Notes: generated from the letters alone by a model not told the origin. A DNA stretch of 64,000 nt from Sphingomonas sp. SRS2 (GCF_000971055.1 NZ_LARW01000090.1:1-64000); one strand, 5' to 3'. Counted from the stretch's first letter, positions 46,851 to 58,183 are shown. Translations and numbers: made by a program.

Positions 46851-47645
46851 TCAGGAGAGCGTGAACGCGCCCTCGATCACCGTCACGCATTTGCCGCTGA
46901 GAATGACCCGCTCGCCATCGAGTTCGCAGCCCAGAGAGCCGCCGCGTTCCGACGCCTGATAGGCGGTGAAGCCATTCCGCCCGAGTTGCTCGGCCCAGTA
47001 AGTGGCGAGAAGGCAATGCGCCGATCCCGTCACAGGGTCTTCGTCGATACCGGCGCCCGGCGCGAAGACGCGGCTGACGATATCGGTATCGGTGCCCGGC
47101 GCCGTCGCGATGAACAATATGTCGCCCAGGGGCCGCATCGCGCGGAAATCGGGCATCAGTGCCCGCACCTCCTCCGCGCTCCCATAGCGAAACAGCGAAT
47201 AGCCGCCGTCGCGCCAGAAGGTTTCGATCGGCGAACCGCCCAAAGCCGCTGCCTGTTCGGGCAAGGGCTTCGGGGCGAGATGCCAGGCGGGGAGGGCGAG
47301 CTTATACCCGTCGCCATCGCGAGTGACTTCGAGCGGCCCGGCACGACGGGTCATGAAGCGAATCTTGTCGACCGCATCGTTGCGGCTGAGCAGGACGTGA
47401 CCGGTTGCAAGCGTCGCATGACCGCACAGCACGACTTCGACCGTCGGGGTGAACCAACGTAGCTCATAATCGGCCTCGCCGCCTGCCCAGGGCACGATGA
47501 AGGCGGTTTCGGGGAGGTTGTTTTCGGCGGCGATCGCCTGAAGGATGGGATCGTCGAGCCACGCTTCGAGCGGCATGACTGCCGCCGGATTGCCGGTGAA
47601 GGGGCTGTCGGCAAAGGCATCGACCTGCTGGAACGGAATTCTCAC
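46851..47645 (-). CDS. PhzF family isomerase
   Basis: The 264-residue product shows the PhzF fold signs: MRIPFQQVDAFADSPFTGNPAAV, the catalytic Glu in ENNLPETAFIVP, LRWFTPTVEVVLCGHATLATGHVL, and FAPGAGIDEDPVTGSAHC. Relatives isomerise phenazine precursors or act as epimerases. No phenazine genes are nearby, so the substrate is unknown. The start is a GTG that overlaps the CDF transporter stop codon by 4 bp (GTGA). It is the last gene of the MocR-pdxH-CDF-phzF unit. Confidence 0.9.
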   Translation of the reverse strand: MRIPFQQVDAFADSPFTGNPAAVMPLEAWLDDPILQAIAAENNLPETAFIVPWAGGEADYELRWFTPTVEVVLCGHATLATGHVLLSRNDAVDKIRFMTRRAGPLEVTRDGDGYKLALPAWHLAPKPLPEQAAALGGSPIETFWRDGGYSLFRYGSAEEVRALMPDFRAMRPLGDILFIATAPGTDTDIVSRVFAPGAGIDEDPVTGSAHCLLATYWAEQLGRNGFTAYQASERGGSLGCELDGERVILSGKCVTVIEGAFTLS

Positions 47646-48532
47646 GGAAATGTCTCCTCGCCATGATCGATATGGCCGGTGGGATCAGGGTGGATCAGTA
47701 TCTCGACGCCCGGAAAGGCGGCCCGCAGCTTGTCTTCGACCTCGTCCATGACGCGGTGCGCGTCACCGACGGTCATCTCGGGATCGACCCAGACATGGAA
47801 CTGCACGAAGTCCCGATTGCCGGCGGTGCGGGTGCGCAGGTCGTGAATGCCGCGCAGTTCGGGATGGCGGTTGGCGACCTCGACAAAGGCACGGCGGCGC
47901 TCCTCGGGCCATTCCTTGTCCATCAGCTGATCGATCGCCTCGTGCGACGCGCGGTAAGCGCCGTGCAGCAGCCATAGCGCTATAGCCATCCCGGCCACCG
48001 CATCCGCGCCGCCGATCCCCGCATAATGATCCATCGCCAATGCGCCGATCACCGCGGCGTTGAGCAGCAGGTCGCTCTGATAATGCATCCGGTCGGTGCT
48101 GATCGCGATCGATCCGGTGCGCGCGATCACCCGGCGCTGATATGTAACGAGCGCCAGCGTCAGCACGAGGGCGATGGCCGATACGGCAATCCCGGTTTCC
48201 GCCGCCTCGGGGCGGTCGCCGGCCAGCAGGCGCTGGACGGCGCTCACCGCGATCCAGAAGGCCGAGAGGCTGATCAGCACCACCTGGAAAAAGGCGGCGA
48301 TGGCCTCGGCCTTGCCATGGCCGAAGCGGTGCTGCTGGTCCGCCGGAGTAGCGGCGAGGCGCACGCCGTAAAGCGTGACCAGCGAAGCGATCAGGTCGAG
48401 CGTCGTATCGGCCAGCGAACCCAGCATCGCCGCAGAACCTGTCTCCCAGCTCGCATAGCCCTTGAGCGCGATCAGGATCAGCGCGACCGACGCCGATGCG
48501 ATGCCCGCCCGCACATTCAACGGCAATGTCAT
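47642..48532 (-). CDS. Cation diffusion facilitator family transporter
   Basis: The 296-residue product starts MTLPLNVRAGIASASVALILIALKGY. It has six membrane helices with the metal-site residues in SLADTTLDLIASLVTL and in HYQSDLLLNAAVI. A cytoplasmic domain follows with RTAGNRDFVQFHVWVDPEMTVGDAH. CDF proteins export Zn, Fe, Co or Mn in exchange for protons; the metal cannot be named. I chose ATG 48532, 13 bp after the pdxH stop codon. The much longer open frame upstream crosses pdxH and is not real. Confidence 0.92.
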   Translation of the reverse strand: MTLPLNVRAGIASASVALILIALKGYASWETGSAAMLGSLADTTLDLIASLVTLYGVRLAATPADQQHRFGHGKAEAIAAFFQVVLISLSAFWIAVSAVQRLLAGDRPEAAETGIAVSAIALVLTLALVTYQRRVIARTGSIAISTDRMHYQSDLLLNAAVIGALAMDHYAGIGGADAVAGMAIALWLLHGAYRASHEAIDQLMDKEWPEERRRAFVEVANRHPELRGIHDLRTRTAGNRDFVQFHVWVDPEMTVGDAHRVMDEVEDKLRAAFPGVEILIHPDPTGHIDHGEETFP

Positions 48533-48545
48533 GACGCCACGACCG

Positions 48546-49124
48546 TCATGGATACAGCATGCCTTCGGTCCAGCCATCGGCCGTCCGCGTGTAGAGATGG
48601 CGCTCGTGGAGGCGATGCGCGCGGTCCTGCCAGAACTCAATCCGTTCGGGGGTGACGCGCAAACCGGACCAGTGCGGTGGACGGGGTATGTCATGTCCCT
48701 CGAAACGCGCCTGCATCGCCTCGAATCGTGTTTCGAAGGTAGTGCGGCTGTCGAGCGGGCGCGACTGATCCGATGCCCAGGCGCCGAGCTGCGAGTCGCG
48801 CGATCGGGTGGAAAAATAAGCGTCGCCCTCGACATCGCTGACCTGGTCTACCGGTCCTTCGATGCGGATCTGCCGGCGCAGCGATTTCCAGTGGAACAGC
48901 AAGCCGACGCGCCGATTCTCGAATATTTGTCCAGCCTTGCGGCTTTCGAAATTGGTGTAGAAGACGAAGCCGCGCTCATCATGGCCCTTGAGCAGCACCA
49001 TCCGCACCGACGGTTGCCCGTCGGTGCCCACGGTGGCGAGCGCCATCGCATTGGCATCGTTGATCTCCGCGGCTTGCGCATCGGCATACCACGTCTCGAA
49101 CAGGGGGAAGGGGCTGGTCGTCAT
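48546..49124 (-). CDS. pdxH: Pyridoxine/pyridoxamine 5'-phosphate oxidase
   Basis: The 192-residue product has the FMN- and substrate-binding blocks of Pdx[64 protein letters not shown], the [15 protein letters not shown] loop, and the C-terminal catalytic [14 protein letters not shown]. It oxidises pyridoxine- or pyridoxamine-phosphate to pyridoxal-phosphate. It starts 4 bp after the MocR-type regulator gene, which itself should bind PLP. Confidence 0.95.
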   Translation of the reverse strand: MTTSPFPLFETWYADAQAAEINDANAMALATVGTDGQPSVRMVLLKGHDERGFVFYTNFESRKAGQIFENRRVGLLFHWKSLRRQIRIEGPVDQVSDVEGDAYFSTRSRDSQLGAWASDQSRPLDSRTTFETRFEAMQARFEGHDIPRPPHWSGLRVTPERIEFWQDRAHRLHERHLYTRTADGWTEGMLYP

Positions 49125-49128
49125 GCTG

Positions 49129-50502
49129 TCAGATCACCGTCGCGGCGACTTCGGTGCGTCCGGCATCGAGCGCGGCCACAACACGGTCGAGCGCGACGCC
49201 CAATTGCGCGCGATCGGTCGCCATGCCGAGGCATAGGCGAACCCCCGAGATCGAGCTAGGGTCGATGAGTGGCGCAGAGGGCGGCGTCACCTCGACCCCG
49301 GCGCGCATCGCGCGCGCCGCAAAGCGTTCGGCCTCAAGCTCGGGCATCGGCAGCCACAGATGCGGGCAGCGCGGATCGGCCGGCGGGCTCAGCGCGGACC
49401 CCAGGCGCTCAGCGGCGATCTGACCGCGCGCCAGGACCTCGGCCTGGATTTCCCCGACGATCTCGTCGGCGGTGCCGTCTTCCATCCACTGACTGCCGAT
49501 CAGCGCCCCCATCGCCGACGGTGCGTAGACATGGGCGCGGATACGCCGCAGCGCGCGGTCGAGATGGTCGTTGTCGGGAAGGATCAGGAAACCGGTGCGC
49601 AGGCCCGGCGCGAGCGCCTTCGACGTACCGTTGATGTAGAAGCAGCGTTCGGGGGCATAGGCGGCGAGCGGGGGCGGGGCGTTGCCGATCGCGAAGGCCG
49701 AATAGAGATCATCCTCGACGATCCAGACACCGTGCTTGCGGGCGATCGCGGCTATCTCGGCGCGGCGCTCGCTGCCCATGATACGGCCGGTCGGGTTTTG
49801 CAGTGTCGGCAGCGTGTAGAGCACGCGCGCGCCGGCAGCGGCGGCTCGATCGAGCGCTTCGGGGAGCAGACCCTGATCGTCCATCGCCAGCCCGGCGGTG
49901 CGATAGCCGCCCTCCTGCGCGATGGAGCGGACCCCGAAATAGGTCGCCGCTTCGGTCATGATCATATCGCCGGGGCGGCACAATATGTCGAATGTCAGCG
50001 CCATCGCCTGTTGGCCGCCGGTGGTGATCAGAAGGCGGTCGGGGCGAGCGTCGCTCAGGCCGCTTACCCGGCGCAGCCAGTTGGCCGCCGAACGGCGATG
50101 CGCCTCATGGCCGGCGGGCGGGGCATAGTCGATGAACTGAGCGAGATCGCTCCGCTTGCTGAGCTTGGCAAGAGTTGGGCCGAAGCGGCGCTGCGAGAAG
50201 GTGAGCGGTGGCAGATTGCGCGAAAGTTCGATCGGGCCATCGCCGCCTCCCGGCTTCGACATTGTCTCCGCCACGAAGCTGCCGCGTCCGACTGTTGCGG
50301 TGAGCAATCCCTGCCGCGCTGCCTCGCCATATACCGAAGTCACCGTGCCTATGCCGACACCCAGCCGGTGCGCCAGATCGCGATGCGGTGGCAGCCTGGT
50401 GCCGGGCATCAACACCCCTTCGTCGATATCGCGCCGTAGGGCGGCGAGCAGGCGCCCCGACACCGTCGTCGCGTCATCGTCCAGTACGGGAGTCCAGTTC
50501 AT
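49129..50502 (-). CDS. MocR-type GntR regulator with aminotransferase-like domain
   Basis: The 457-residue product has an N-terminal winged helix (about 12-80: [50 protein letters not shown]). A class I aminotransferase-like domain follows ([49 protein letters not shown] with the PLP lysine). MocR regulators sense PLP and often control its synthesis (PdxR) or amino-acid genes. Immediate linkage to pdxH, and the divergent LysE exporter, make both plausible targets. I chose ATG 50502. TGACA half-sites lie just upstream. Confidence 0.92.
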   Translation of the reverse strand: MNWTPVLDDDATTVSGRLLAALRRDIDEGVLMPGTRLPPHRDLAHRLGVGIGTVTSVYGEAARQGLLTATVGRGSFVAETMSKPGGGDGPIELSRNLPPLTFSQRRFGPTLAKLSKRSDLAQFIDYAPPAGHEAHRRSAANWLRRVSGLSDARPDRLLITTGGQQAMALTFDILCRPGDMIMTEAATYFGVRSIAQEGGYRTAGLAMDDQGLLPEALDRAAAAGARVLYTLPTLQNPTGRIMGSERRAEIAAIARKHGVWIVEDDLYSAFAIGNAPPPLAAYAPERCFYINGTSKALAPGLRTGFLILPDNDHLDRALRRIRAHVYAPSAMGALIGSQWMEDGTADEIVGEIQAEVLARGQIAAERLGSALSPPADPRCPHLWLPMPELEAERFAARAMRAGVEVTPPSAPLIDPSSISGVRLCLGMATDRAQLGVALDRVVAALDAGRTEVAATVI

Positions 50503-50516
50503 CGGGCGGCCTTTAA

Positions 50517-50555
50517 TGTCACTATGACAATATGATCTTTGACATAGGTGACAAT
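50517..50555. promoter_or_regulatory. Candidate MocR-regulator operator with repeated TGACA half-sites
   Basis: TGTCACTATGACA (inverted half-sites, 50517-50529) and TGACATAGGTGACA (direct half-sites, 50540-50553) lie in the 266 bp between the MocR gene and the LysE gene. Two more TGACA copies lie at 50750 and 50764, beside the LysE start. MocR/GntR regulators commonly bind such repeated sites. The role is inferred from position and repetition only. Confidence 0.5.
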
Positions 50556-50571
50556 GCACGGCAATCGGTCC

Positions 50572-50766
50572 ATGTCAATCGCAATCGGGACAGGGACTGT
50601 GAAGCATATATGGACGACAGCCCTCGCTGGCCTTCTTCTGGTCTGCTTCGCCGCAATGGTGTCCACGACAGCGATTGCGGCGGCTGCTGAGCAAACTGCG
50701 CGTCATGAAGGTCGCAATATGATGATCGACGCGGGCTATCGGCTCGCCATGACATTGCGACGGTGA
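50572..50766 (+). CDS. Possible small signal-peptide-bearing ORF ahead of the LysE gene
   Basis: A 64-codon frame begins MSIAIGTGTVKHIWTTA, has a hydrophobic stretch (about 13-35) ending in an Ala-rich, signal-peptide-like site, and a short polar tail. Its TGA overlaps the in-frame GTG just before the LysE start. Third-position GC is lower than in neighbouring genes and I recognise no family. It may be a translated leader or chance. An open frame on the other strand also covers this stretch. Confidence 0.25.
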   Translation: MSIAIGTGTVKHIWTTALAGLLLVCFAAMVSTTAIAAAAEQTARHEGRNMMIDAGYRLAMTLRR

Positions 50767-50768
50767 CA

Positions 50769-51380
50769 ATGCCGATCGACACGCTCATCGCACTGGCGAC
50801 ATTCTGTATTGTCTCGACCGTCACGCCCGGTCCGAACAATATGATGCTGCTGTCCTCCGGGGCGACCTTCGGATTCCGCCGGACGATCCCGCACATGTTC
50901 GGGATCAGCATCGGCTGCGTAGTGATGGTGTTGCTGCTCGGGTTCGGACTAGCGAGCGTCATCGGGCGGCTGCCGTGGCTCTACACATTGCTCCACATCG
51001 TATCGACCGCTTATCTGCTCTACTTGGCCTGGCGTATCGCCACGTCGGCCGGACCGGGTGGTGCATCGGCGCGCGGCGAACCGCTGAGCTTCCTGCATGC
51101 CGCCGCCTTCCAGTGGGTCAATCCCAAGGCGTGGGCGATGACGCTGGGGGCCGCGACGAGCTTCTCACGGCCCGATCACCTCGCTGGCGACGTCGCGGTC
51201 ATTGCGATCGCGCTGACGGTTTGCGGGCTGCCCTGCATCATGCTTTGGGCGGGCGGCGGCACAGTGGTCCGTCGCCTGCTCACCCGCCCCGTGATGTTGC
51301 GCGCCTTCAATGTCGGGATGGCGGCGCTGTTGGTAGTCTCGCTGCTGCCGGGCGTGCTGGAGCTTGCCGGTAAGGCATAA
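50769..51380 (+). CDS. LysE family amino-acid exporter
   Basis: The 203-residue product has about six hydrophobic helices and the LysE/RhtB signature [34 protein letters not shown]. The second half has [22 protein letters not shown]. The family exports amino acids or derivatives. I chose ATG 50769; an in-frame GTG at 50763 precedes it. It is divergent from the MocR-type regulator, which may control it. The transglutaminase-DUF2126 gene follows after 41 bp and could be co-transcribed. Confidence 0.9.
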   Translation: MPIDTLIALATFCIVSTVTPGPNNMMLLSSGATFGFRRTIPHMFGISIGCVVMVLLLGFGLASVIGRLPWLYTLLHIVSTAYLLYLAWRIATSAGPGGASARGEPLSFLHAAAFQWVNPKAWAMTLGAATSFSRPDHLAGDVAVIAIALTVCGLPCIMLWAGGGTVVRRLLTRPVMLRAFNVGMAALLVVSLLPGVLELAGKA

Positions 51381-51421
51381 CTTCATTGCACCGCACAACG
51401 GGATGTGCTGACTCTATCGGC

Positions 51422-54400
51422 ATGATTCAGGCTGCGTTGCACCATCAGACAATCTACCGCTACGATCATCCGGTCCAGCTCGGCCCGCAGGTCATCCGGC
51501 TGCGCCCGGCCGCGCACAGCCGGACCGCGGTGAACAATTATTCGCTGCGCATCAGCCCCGAAAATCATTTCATCAACTGGCAACAAGATCCGCACGGCAA
51601 CTGGTTGGCGCGACTGGTCTTTCCGGAGCGGACCAACGAGTTCTCGGTGACGGTCGACCTGATCGCCGACATGATCGCGGTCAACCCGTTCGACTTTTTC
51701 GTCGAGGAATATGCCGAGCAACGGCCGTTCACCTATGCGCCCGATCTCGCGTCGGATCTTGCCGCCTATTTCGAGCTGGAGGCTCAGGGGCCGCTGTTCG
51801 AGGCGTTCGTCGCTGAATTCGCAGATGTGCGCATCCGCACGATCGATTTTCTCGGCAATCTCAATATCGCGATCAATCAGCGCGTCGGCTATGTCATCCG
51901 GCTCGAAACAGGGGTGCAGACGCCGGAGGAGACACTGGCGATCGGCACCGGAAGCTGCCGCGATTCTGCCTGGCTGCTGGTGCAGGCGGCGCGGCGGCTC
52001 GGTCTCGCGGCGCGTTTCGTCTCAGGCTATTCGATTCAGCTGACACCGGACATCGTGCCGATCGATGGCCCGAAGGGCGTGGCGCAGGATGTCTGCGACC
52101 TCCACGCCTGGGCGGAGATCTATGTTCCCGGCGCGGGCTGGATCGGCATGGACGCGACATCGGGCATGTTCGCGGGCGAGGGGCACATCCCGCTCGCCGC
52201 CACGCCGCATTATCGCTCGGCGACCCCGATCGAAGGTGCTCTGTACGAGCCTGCCCATGTCGACTTCCATTTCGACATGAACGTTCAGCGCATCGCCGAG
52301 GCGGTGCGGATCACGAAGCCCTTCACCGACGCGCGCTGGGACGCGCTCGACACGCTGGGCGAAAAGATCGACGGCGATCTGGTCGCGCAGGACGTTCGGC
52401 TAACGATGGGGGGTGAGCCGACCTTCGTCGCGCTCGACGATCCCGAAGCGCCCGAATGGAATGGCGATGCGGTGGGCCCGACCAAGGCGGGCTATGCCGA
52501 CCGGCTGATCCGCAAGCTGCGCGAGCGCTACGCGCCCGGCGGGATGCTGCATCATGGGCAGGGGAAATGGTACCCCGGCGAAAGCCTGCCGCGCTGGGGC
52601 TATTCGGTATATTGGCGGACCGACGGCGTCCCCGTCTGGAAGGACGCCAGCCTGATCGCGGGCGGCGAGACCGGCAAGGCAGTCAGCAGCGACGACGCCG
52701 GCACCTTCCTCGCTACGATCGCCGAAAGCCTGGGCGTCGGCCGTGAGATGGTTCAGGAGGCCTATGAGGACGGCATCGAATGGGCGGTCAAGGAAGCTCA
52801 GCTGCCCGAGAATGTCGATCCGACCGATCCCAAGATCGACGACCCCGAAGCTCGCCACCGGATGGTCAAGGCATTCGAGCATGGCCTGAGCAAGCCGGTC
52901 GGCCATGTGCTTCCAATCCAGCGCTGGAACGTGAAGCAGGAAGCGAGCCCGGGGCGCTGGCGCTCCGAACGTTGGCAGGTGCGGCGCGGCAAGTTGTTCG
53001 TGATGCCCGGCGACGCGGCGATCGGCTATCGCCTGCCGCTCGGCTCGCTGCCCTATGTGCCGCCGGCCGACTATCCCTTTCTCCACGTCCAGGACACGAC
53101 CGAGCTGCGGGGTCCGTTGCCCGATTTCCCGGCGGAGCGCAGCGAGGCGCTGGCGCAGCGGACTGAAGCTGTCGCTCCGGCCGCCGGCGGCGCGGTGGCC
53201 CAGGAACGGCAGGAACAGAAGATCATCGAAGGCGCGGTGCGCACCGCGATGACGGCCGAATCGCGCGGCGATTATATCGCGGTCTTCCTGCCGCCGACTG
53301 AAAAGCTCGAAGATTATCTCGAACTCGTCGCCGAGATCGAGGCGACCGCGGCGCGGACCGGGGTGCCGGTCCGTATCGAAGGCTATGGCCCGCCGGCCGA
53401 TCCCCGGCTCAACGTCCTGAAGGTCACACCCGATCCCGGCGTGATCGAGGTCAACGTGCATCCCGCCGCGAGCTGGGCCGAGACGGTCGATATCACCACC
53501 GGCCTCTACGACCTGGCGCGCGAAAATGGCCTGACCGCCGACAAGTTCATGATCGACGGCCGCGCGATCGGGACGGGAGGCGGCAATCATATCGTCCTCG
53601 GTGGCCGCTCGGTGAACGATTCTCCGTTCATTCGTCGGCCCGACATGCTCAAGAGCTTCGTGCTTTATTGGCAGCGACATCCGTCACTTAGTTACCTTTT
53701 CTCAGGTTTGTTCATAGGGCCGACCAGCCAGGCGCCGCGCATCGACGAGGCGCGCCACGATGGCCTTTATGAACTGGAGATCGCGCTGGCGCAGGTGCCC
53801 GCACCCGGAGAGGGCGATGCGCCGCCGCCATGGGTGGTCGACCGGCTGTTCCGCAACCTTCTCGTCGACGTAACCGGAAACACCCATCGTACCGAGATCT
53901 GCATCGACAAGATGTTCTCGCCCGACGGGCCGACCGGGCGACTCGGCTTGCTTGAGTTCCGCGGTTTCGAGATGCCGCCGGAAGCGAAGATGAGCCTCGC
54001 CCAGCAACTGCTGCTGCGCGCGCTCACCGCGTGGTTCTGGCGCGAGCCGCAGAAGGGCGGGCTCGTCCGCTGGGGCACCACGCTGCATGATCGTTTCCTG
54101 CTGCCCCATTTCGTCTGGGCCGATTTCATGGAGGTGCTGAGCGATCTGCGCCACGCCGGCTATGATTTCGATCCGGCCTGGTTCGAGGCGCAGCGCCAGT
54201 TCCGCTTCCCGGTCCATGGTACGGTCTCGGCGGGCGGCGTGACGCTGGAGATCGCCCATGCCCTCGAACCCTGGCATGTGCTGGGCGAAACCGGGGCGAT
54301 CGGCGGCACCGTCCGCTATGTCGACAGCTCGACCGAGCGGCTTCAGGTCAAGGCGAGCGGGCTAGTGCCCGGCCGCCACATCGTCGCGGTCAACGGGCGT

Positions 54401-54754
54401 GCGGTGCCGATGACGCCGACCGGCGTGCCCGGCGAGGCAGTCGGCGGGGTACGCTACAAAGCGTGGAAGCCGGCTAATTGCCTCCACCCGCTGCTCGATG
54501 CCGATGCGCCACTGACCTTCGATCTGCTCGACAAATGGAATGGTCGTTCGCTAGGTGGGTGCGTCTATCATGTCGCGCACCCGGGGGGACGCAGCTATGA
54601 CACCATACCGATCAACGATCTGGAAGCCGAGGCGCGACGCCGCGCCCGCTTCCAGGACCATGGCCACACACCGGGGCCGGTGACGATGCCGCTGACGGAG
54701 CGCCCGAGCGAGTTCCCGATGACGCTCGACCTGCGCGCGCCGCCCAGTTGGTGA
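51422..54754 (+). CDS. Transglutaminase-DUF2126 fusion protein
   Basis: The 1110-residue product has a transglutaminase-like N-terminal domain (about 1-90: [20 protein letters not shown]). The transglutaminase core (about 165-265) has a complete triad: Cys179 in [10 protein letters not shown], His228 in DLHAWAEIY, Asp244 in WIGMDATSG. The DUF2126 part (about 310-1105) includes [34 protein letters not shown], a [12 protein letters not shown] stretch and [19 protein letters not shown]. In Iyer, Aravind and co-workers' survey of amidoligases this family travels with circularly permuted ATP-grasp and alpha-E proteins. A role in making or cleaving amide bonds on peptides or proteins is inferred. 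It overlaps the next gene by 4 bp. Confidence 0.93.
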   Translation: MIQAALHHQTIYRYDHPVQLGPQVIRLRPAAHSRTAVNNYSLRISPENHFINWQQDPHGNWLARLVFPERTNEFSVTVDLIADMIAVNPFDFFVEEYAEQRPFTYAPDLASDLAAYFELEAQGPLFEAFVAEFADVRIRTIDFLGNLNIAINQRVGYVIRLETGVQTPEETLAIGTGSCRDSAWLLVQAARRLGLAARFVSGYSIQLTPDIVPIDGPKGVAQDVCDLHAWAEIYVPGAGWIGMDATSGMFAGEGHIPLAATPHYRSATPIEGALYEPAHVDFHFDMNVQRIAEAVRITKPFTDARWDALDTLGEKIDGDLVAQDVRLTMGGEPTFVALDDPEAPEWNGDAVGPTKAGYADRLIRKLRERYAPGGMLHHGQGKWYPGESLPRWGYSVYWRTDGVPVWKDASLIAGGETGKAVSSDDAGTFLATIAESLGVGREMVQEAYEDGIEWAVKEAQLPENVDPTDPKIDDPEARHRMVKAFEHGLSKPVGHVLPIQRWNVKQEASPGRWRSERWQVRRGKLFVMPGDAAIGYRLPLGSLPYVPPADYPFLHVQDTTELRGPLPDFPAERSEALAQRTEAVAPAAGGAVAQERQEQKIIEGAVRTAMTAESRGDYIAVFLPPTEKLEDYLELVAEIEATAARTGVPVRIEGYGPPADPRLNVLKVTPDPGVIEVNVHPAASWAETVDITTGLYDLARENGLTADKFMIDGRAIGTGGGNHIVLGGRSVNDSPFIRRPDMLKSFVLYWQRHPSLSYLFSGLFIGPTSQAPRIDEARHDGLYELEIALAQVPAPGEGDAPPPWVVDRLFRNLLVDVTGNTHRTEICIDKMFSPDGPTGRLGLLEFRGFEMPPEAKMSLAQQLLLRALTAWFWREPQKGGLVRWGTTLHDRFLLPHFVWADFMEVLSDLRHAGYDFDPAWFEAQRQFRFPVHGTVSAGGVTLEIAHALEPWHVLGETGAIGGTVRYVDSSTERLQVKASGLVPGRHIVAVNGRAVPMTPTGVPGEAVGGVRYKAWKPANCLHPLLDADAPLTFDLLDKWNGRSLGGCVYHVAHPGGRSYDTIPINDLEAEARRRARFQDHGHTPGPVTMPLTERPSEFPMTLDLRAPPSW

Positions 54755-57294
54755 GCGCGGCCATGCAGGGGGACATGATGGCCGAGTTGCCGGGGATGCC
54801 CAGCCTCGGCCAAGGCTGGCTGCACAGCTATATCGGAAAGGCGGGCCTCGCCGACGCGTTGCGTGGCGATGTCGGACGCGGCGCGAAATGGTGGCATGGC
54901 CTGTTCGAGGGCGTCGGACAGCTGAGCGACGGGCGGCTCGACTTGCTCCAGCAGCGCATGGCCCGTCAGGTTCAGGAACTGGGCACCGCGTTCCGTCTGC
55001 CGGGCGAAGAGCGTGAGCGCGCCTGGCCGGTTTCGGCGATGCCGCTGCTGATCGGCGAGGACGACTTCGCAATCATCGCCGCCGGCGTCGCGCAGCGCGC
55101 CGAACTGCTCGAAATGTTGCTCGACGACATCTTCGGCGACCAGACCTTGGTCGCTTCGGGTGCGCTTCCCGCCGCCCTGATCACCGGCAGCCGCGCCTAT
55201 TGGCGGTCACAGATCGGCGGCAAGCCCCCCGGCGGCCATCGCCTGCACATTTATGCGGTCGACCTGTGTCGCGATCCAGGCGGGGAATGGCGCGTGCTCG
55301 ACGACCATGTCCGCGCGCCGGTTGGCGCCGGCTATGCGCTGGAGAACCGGCTTGCTTCGACCCGGCTGATGGGTGCGCTCCAGACGCGCCTCCACGTCGA
55401 GCGGCTAGCGCCGTTCTTTTCGGCATTTCGCGAGGGGCTGGCCGCGGCGTGCCGGCGGTCTGAGCCACGCATCGGCCTGCTAACTCCGGGCCGCTATAAT
55501 CAGAGCTATGCCGAACAGGCGCATCTCGCCCGCTATCTGGGGCTGCTGCTCGTCGAGGGCAGCGACCTGGCGGTGCGCGAAGACGGGTTGTTCGTACGCA
55601 CGATCGAGGGGCTGAAGCGGGTCGACGCCCTGTGGCGGCGAATCGATTCGCGGCTGCTTGATCCGCTCGCGTTCGACAGCAATTCGGCGATCGGCGTGCC
55701 GGGGCTGATGGATGCTATGGCGGCGGGGCAGGCGGTGATCGCCAATGCGCCTGGCGCGGGCGTGGTCGAATCGACCGCGATGGCTGCCTTTCTTCCGGCA
55801 CTTGCCCGACGTCTGCTGGGCGAGAATCTCAAGCTTCCTAACATTGCGACATGGTGGTGCGGGCAGGAGCGTCCGCGCGCCGAGGTCGAGGCCCGGCTAG
55901 ACGAACTGCTGATCGGTCCTGCCTTCTCGGAAGCGCCGGTCGGACTGCCGCGCGGGCGGCCGGTGCTGGCCTCGACGCTCAGCGGCGCCGATCGCGCCGC
56001 GCTGCTGGCGGACATGCGCCGCCGCCCGGAGGATTATGTCGCGCAGGAGGACGTCCACCTGTCGACAGCTCCTGCCGTGCAGGATGGCCAGCTCGTGCCG
56101 CGCCCCTTCACCGTGCGTGTGTTCGCCGCGCGCGATGGTCAGGGACAATGGGCGGTCATGCCGGGCGGTTTCGCACGGATCGGCGACGATTCCGACGCGC
56201 GTGCGACGGTGATGGGCGAAGGAGCTTTCTCCGCAGATGTCTGCGTAGTCGGGACGCGCCCGGTCGAGCCGGTGTCGCTGCTGCCGCAAAAGGTGCCGAT
56301 CCGCCGCAATCCCGGCACCTTGCCGAGCCGCGCCGCCGATAATCTCTACTGGTTCGGCCGCTATCTCGAGCGGGGCGAGGCAACCCTGCGGCTGGTGCGC
56401 GCGACCTTGGGCGGATCGATTGTCGCCGACGGCGGCGCGGCGCTCTTTCCGCTGACGCTCGACCGGCTCGGCACGATGCTGGTCGCCTCGGGCGCAGCAG
56501 CTTCGGACCTTCAGGACGAGGAGGATGAGGAGGAGCTGGACGAGGGTACGGGCGAAACCCACGACCTGCGCGAACTGGCGCTGCTCGCGCTCGACGGGCG
56601 GGGGGCGGCCAGCGTGGCCAGCTTGATGCGTCATGCGCGGTCGATCGCCAGCGGTACGCGCGATCGTCTCTCCGCCGACGTGTGGCGGCTTGTCGATGCG
56701 CCGCTGCCGCGCGTGACCTCGGAGGACGCCGAAGCAACCCTGGCGCGGGCAATCGACTTGCAGGAGCGTTTCTCGGCGCTCTCAGGTCTTTCCGCCGAGA
56801 ATATGGGCCGCACGGCCGGCTGGCGCTTCCAGGATATGGGCCGGAGAGTCGAGCGCGCGCTGTGGGCGTGCCGGCTCGTCCGTATCTTTGGCGGCAAGGA
56901 AGCGTCGGCCGACGATCTCACCACGCTGCTGGACCTGTGCGACAGCCAGATCAGCTACCGGGCGCGCTATCTCGCCGGGCTCGCGCTCGAACCGGTGCGC
57001 GACCTCGTCACGCTCGATCCCTATAACCCACGCTCGCTAGCCTATCAGGTCGAGCGGATCTCCGAGCATCTCAAGGCGTTGCCAGCGTTGCGCGATGACG
57101 GAATGTCCGAGCCGCACGTCACGATCTTCTACCGGATCGAGGCGGCGATCCGGACCGCCAGTGCCGAGACGCTCGACGGGACGATGATGCTGGGGATCGA
57201 GAATATGCTGTCCGAACTGTCCAACGCGATCAGCGCGCGCTTTTTCCTGCAGGGCAGCGAGGGCTTCCGCATGGCGGGGATGACTCTCGCATAA
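54751..57294 (+). CDS. Circularly permuted ATP-grasp and alpha-E domain fusion
   Basis: The 847-residue product carries a circularly permuted ATP-grasp part (about 60-510; [56 protein letters not shown], and [21 protein letters not shown] at the junction). An all-helical alpha-E domain fills the rest (about 530-840). In many genomes these are two genes; here they are one. The ATP-grasp half is a predicted amide-bond ligase and the alpha-E half is of unknown role. I chose GTG 54751 for the 4-bp overlap; ATGs at 54763, 54775 and 54778 are alternatives, the last with a good AGGGGG upstream. Confidence 0.92.
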   Translation: MSAAMQGDMMAELPGMPSLGQGWLHSYIGKAGLADALRGDVGRGAKWWHGLFEGVGQLSDGRLDLLQQRMARQVQELGTAFRLPGEERERAWPVSAMPLLIGEDDFAIIAAGVAQRAELLEMLLDDIFGDQTLVASGALPAALITGSRAYWRSQIGGKPPGGHRLHIYAVDLCRDPGGEWRVLDDHVRAPVGAGYALENRLASTRLMGALQTRLHVERLAPFFSAFREGLAAACRRSEPRIGLLTPGRYNQSYAEQAHLARYLGLLLVEGSDLAVREDGLFVRTIEGLKRVDALWRRIDSRLLDPLAFDSNSAIGVPGLMDAMAAGQAVIANAPGAGVVESTAMAAFLPALARRLLGENLKLPNIATWWCGQERPRAEVEARLDELLIGPAFSEAPVGLPRGRPVLASTLSGADRAALLADMRRRPEDYVAQEDVHLSTAPAVQDGQLVPRPFTVRVFAARDGQGQWAVMPGGFARIGDDSDARATVMGEGAFSADVCVVGTRPVEPVSLLPQKVPIRRNPGTLPSRAADNLYWFGRYLERGEATLRLVRATLGGSIVADGGAALFPLTLDRLGTMLVASGAAASDLQDEEDEEELDEGTGETHDLRELALLALDGRGAASVASLMRHARSIASGTRDRLSADVWRLVDAPLPRVTSEDAEATLARAIDLQERFSALSGLSAENMGRTAGWRFQDMGRRVERALWACRLVRIFGGKEASADDLTTLLDLCDSQISYRARYLAGLALEPVRDLVTLDPYNPRSLAYQVERISEHLKALPALRDDGMSEPHVTIFYRIEAAIRTASAETLDGTMMLGIENMLSELSNAISARFFLQGSEGFRMAGMTLA

Positions 57295-57304
57295 TGGTCT
57301 TCTG

Positions 57305-58183
57305 ATGCTTTACCAGGTTAGACACAGGACACGCTTCCGCTACGCCCATCCGGTGACGTTCGCGCGGTGCAATCTGCGGTTGCGTCCCATCGAATGGGCG
57401 GGGCAGACGCTCGAACGCTATGATCTCGAGCTTTCACCCGCGGCGCGGATAACGGGCACCCGGCCGATAGGCTATCTTGGCCATGTCAGCCGCATGGTCA
57501 TGGAGCGGCCCACCCGCGAACTCGCCATCGAGAGCCGCTTCCGTATCCGGGTCGATCGGCCGATGCCGGTGCCCCGGGCCGACGATGCCACGATTGCCGA
57601 GATTGCTGTGGCGGCCCGGATGACACGCGATCTCGGGGTCGAGAGCCCGGCCAATTATCTCTATCCATCGCCATCGATTCCGCTCAGTGCTGAGATAACC
57701 GCCTGGTGCGCGGAGCATCTCGACGCGGATCGCGGCGTGGCCGAGGCCGGGCTGGCGCTGGCCACCCGCATCCATGACAGTTTCACCTATGACGGAAGCG
57801 CGACCACCGTCGACACCACGCCGCAGGAGGCGTTCGAGAAGCGCCACGGCGTCTGTCAGGACTTTGCCCAGATCATGATCGCCGGCCTGCGTGGTGTCGG
57901 TATTCCGGCGGCCTACGTCTCCGGCTATCTGCGCACCATCCCGCCGCCGGGCAAGGAACGGCTGGTTGGCGCCGATGCAACCCATGCCTGGGTGGTGATC
58001 TGGTGCGGGGCGCAGCGCGGCTGGCTCGGCTTCGACCCGACCAACTCCTGCATGGTCGGCGGCGATCACATCATCACCGCGATGGGCCGCGATTATGCCG
58101 ACGTCGCCCCGATCGACGGGGTCTTCACCGGACAGGATGGACAAAAGATCGACGTTTCGGTTGACGTCGAGCCGATCGGCTAA
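57305..58183 (+). CDS. Transglutaminase-like cysteine peptidase
   Basis: The 292-residue product has a beta-sandwich N-terminal part (1-100: RTRFRYAHPVTFARCNLRLRP) and a transglutaminase core with the triad Cys184 (RHGVCQDFAQ), His227 (DATHAWVVIWC) and Asp244 (LGFDPTNS). Microbial members act as proteases or amidases more often than as cross-linkers. It lies 10 bp after the ATP-grasp fusion, so it is the third gene of the unit. It complements the ligase with a likely opposing hydrolase activity (inference). Confidence 0.93.
   Translation: MLYQVRHRTRFRYAHPVTFARCNLRLRPIEWAGQTLERYDLELSPAARITGTRPIGYLGHVSRMVMERPTRELAIESRFRIRVDRPMPVPRADDATIAEIAVAARMTRDLGVESPANYLYPSPSIPLSAEITAWCAEHLDADRGVAEAGLALATRIHDSFTYDGSATTVDTTPQEAFEKRHGVCQDFAQIMIAGLRGVGIPAAYVSGYLRTIPPPGKERLVGADATHAWVVIWCGAQRGWLGFDPTNSCMVGGDHIITAMGRDYADVAPIDGVFTGQDGQKIDVSVDVEPIG

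Noticed and set aside
46851-47645. Phenazine biosynthesis.
   Set aside because: Only a PhzF-type gene is present, in an operon with pdxH and a metal transporter. The family is widespread outside phenazine pathways.
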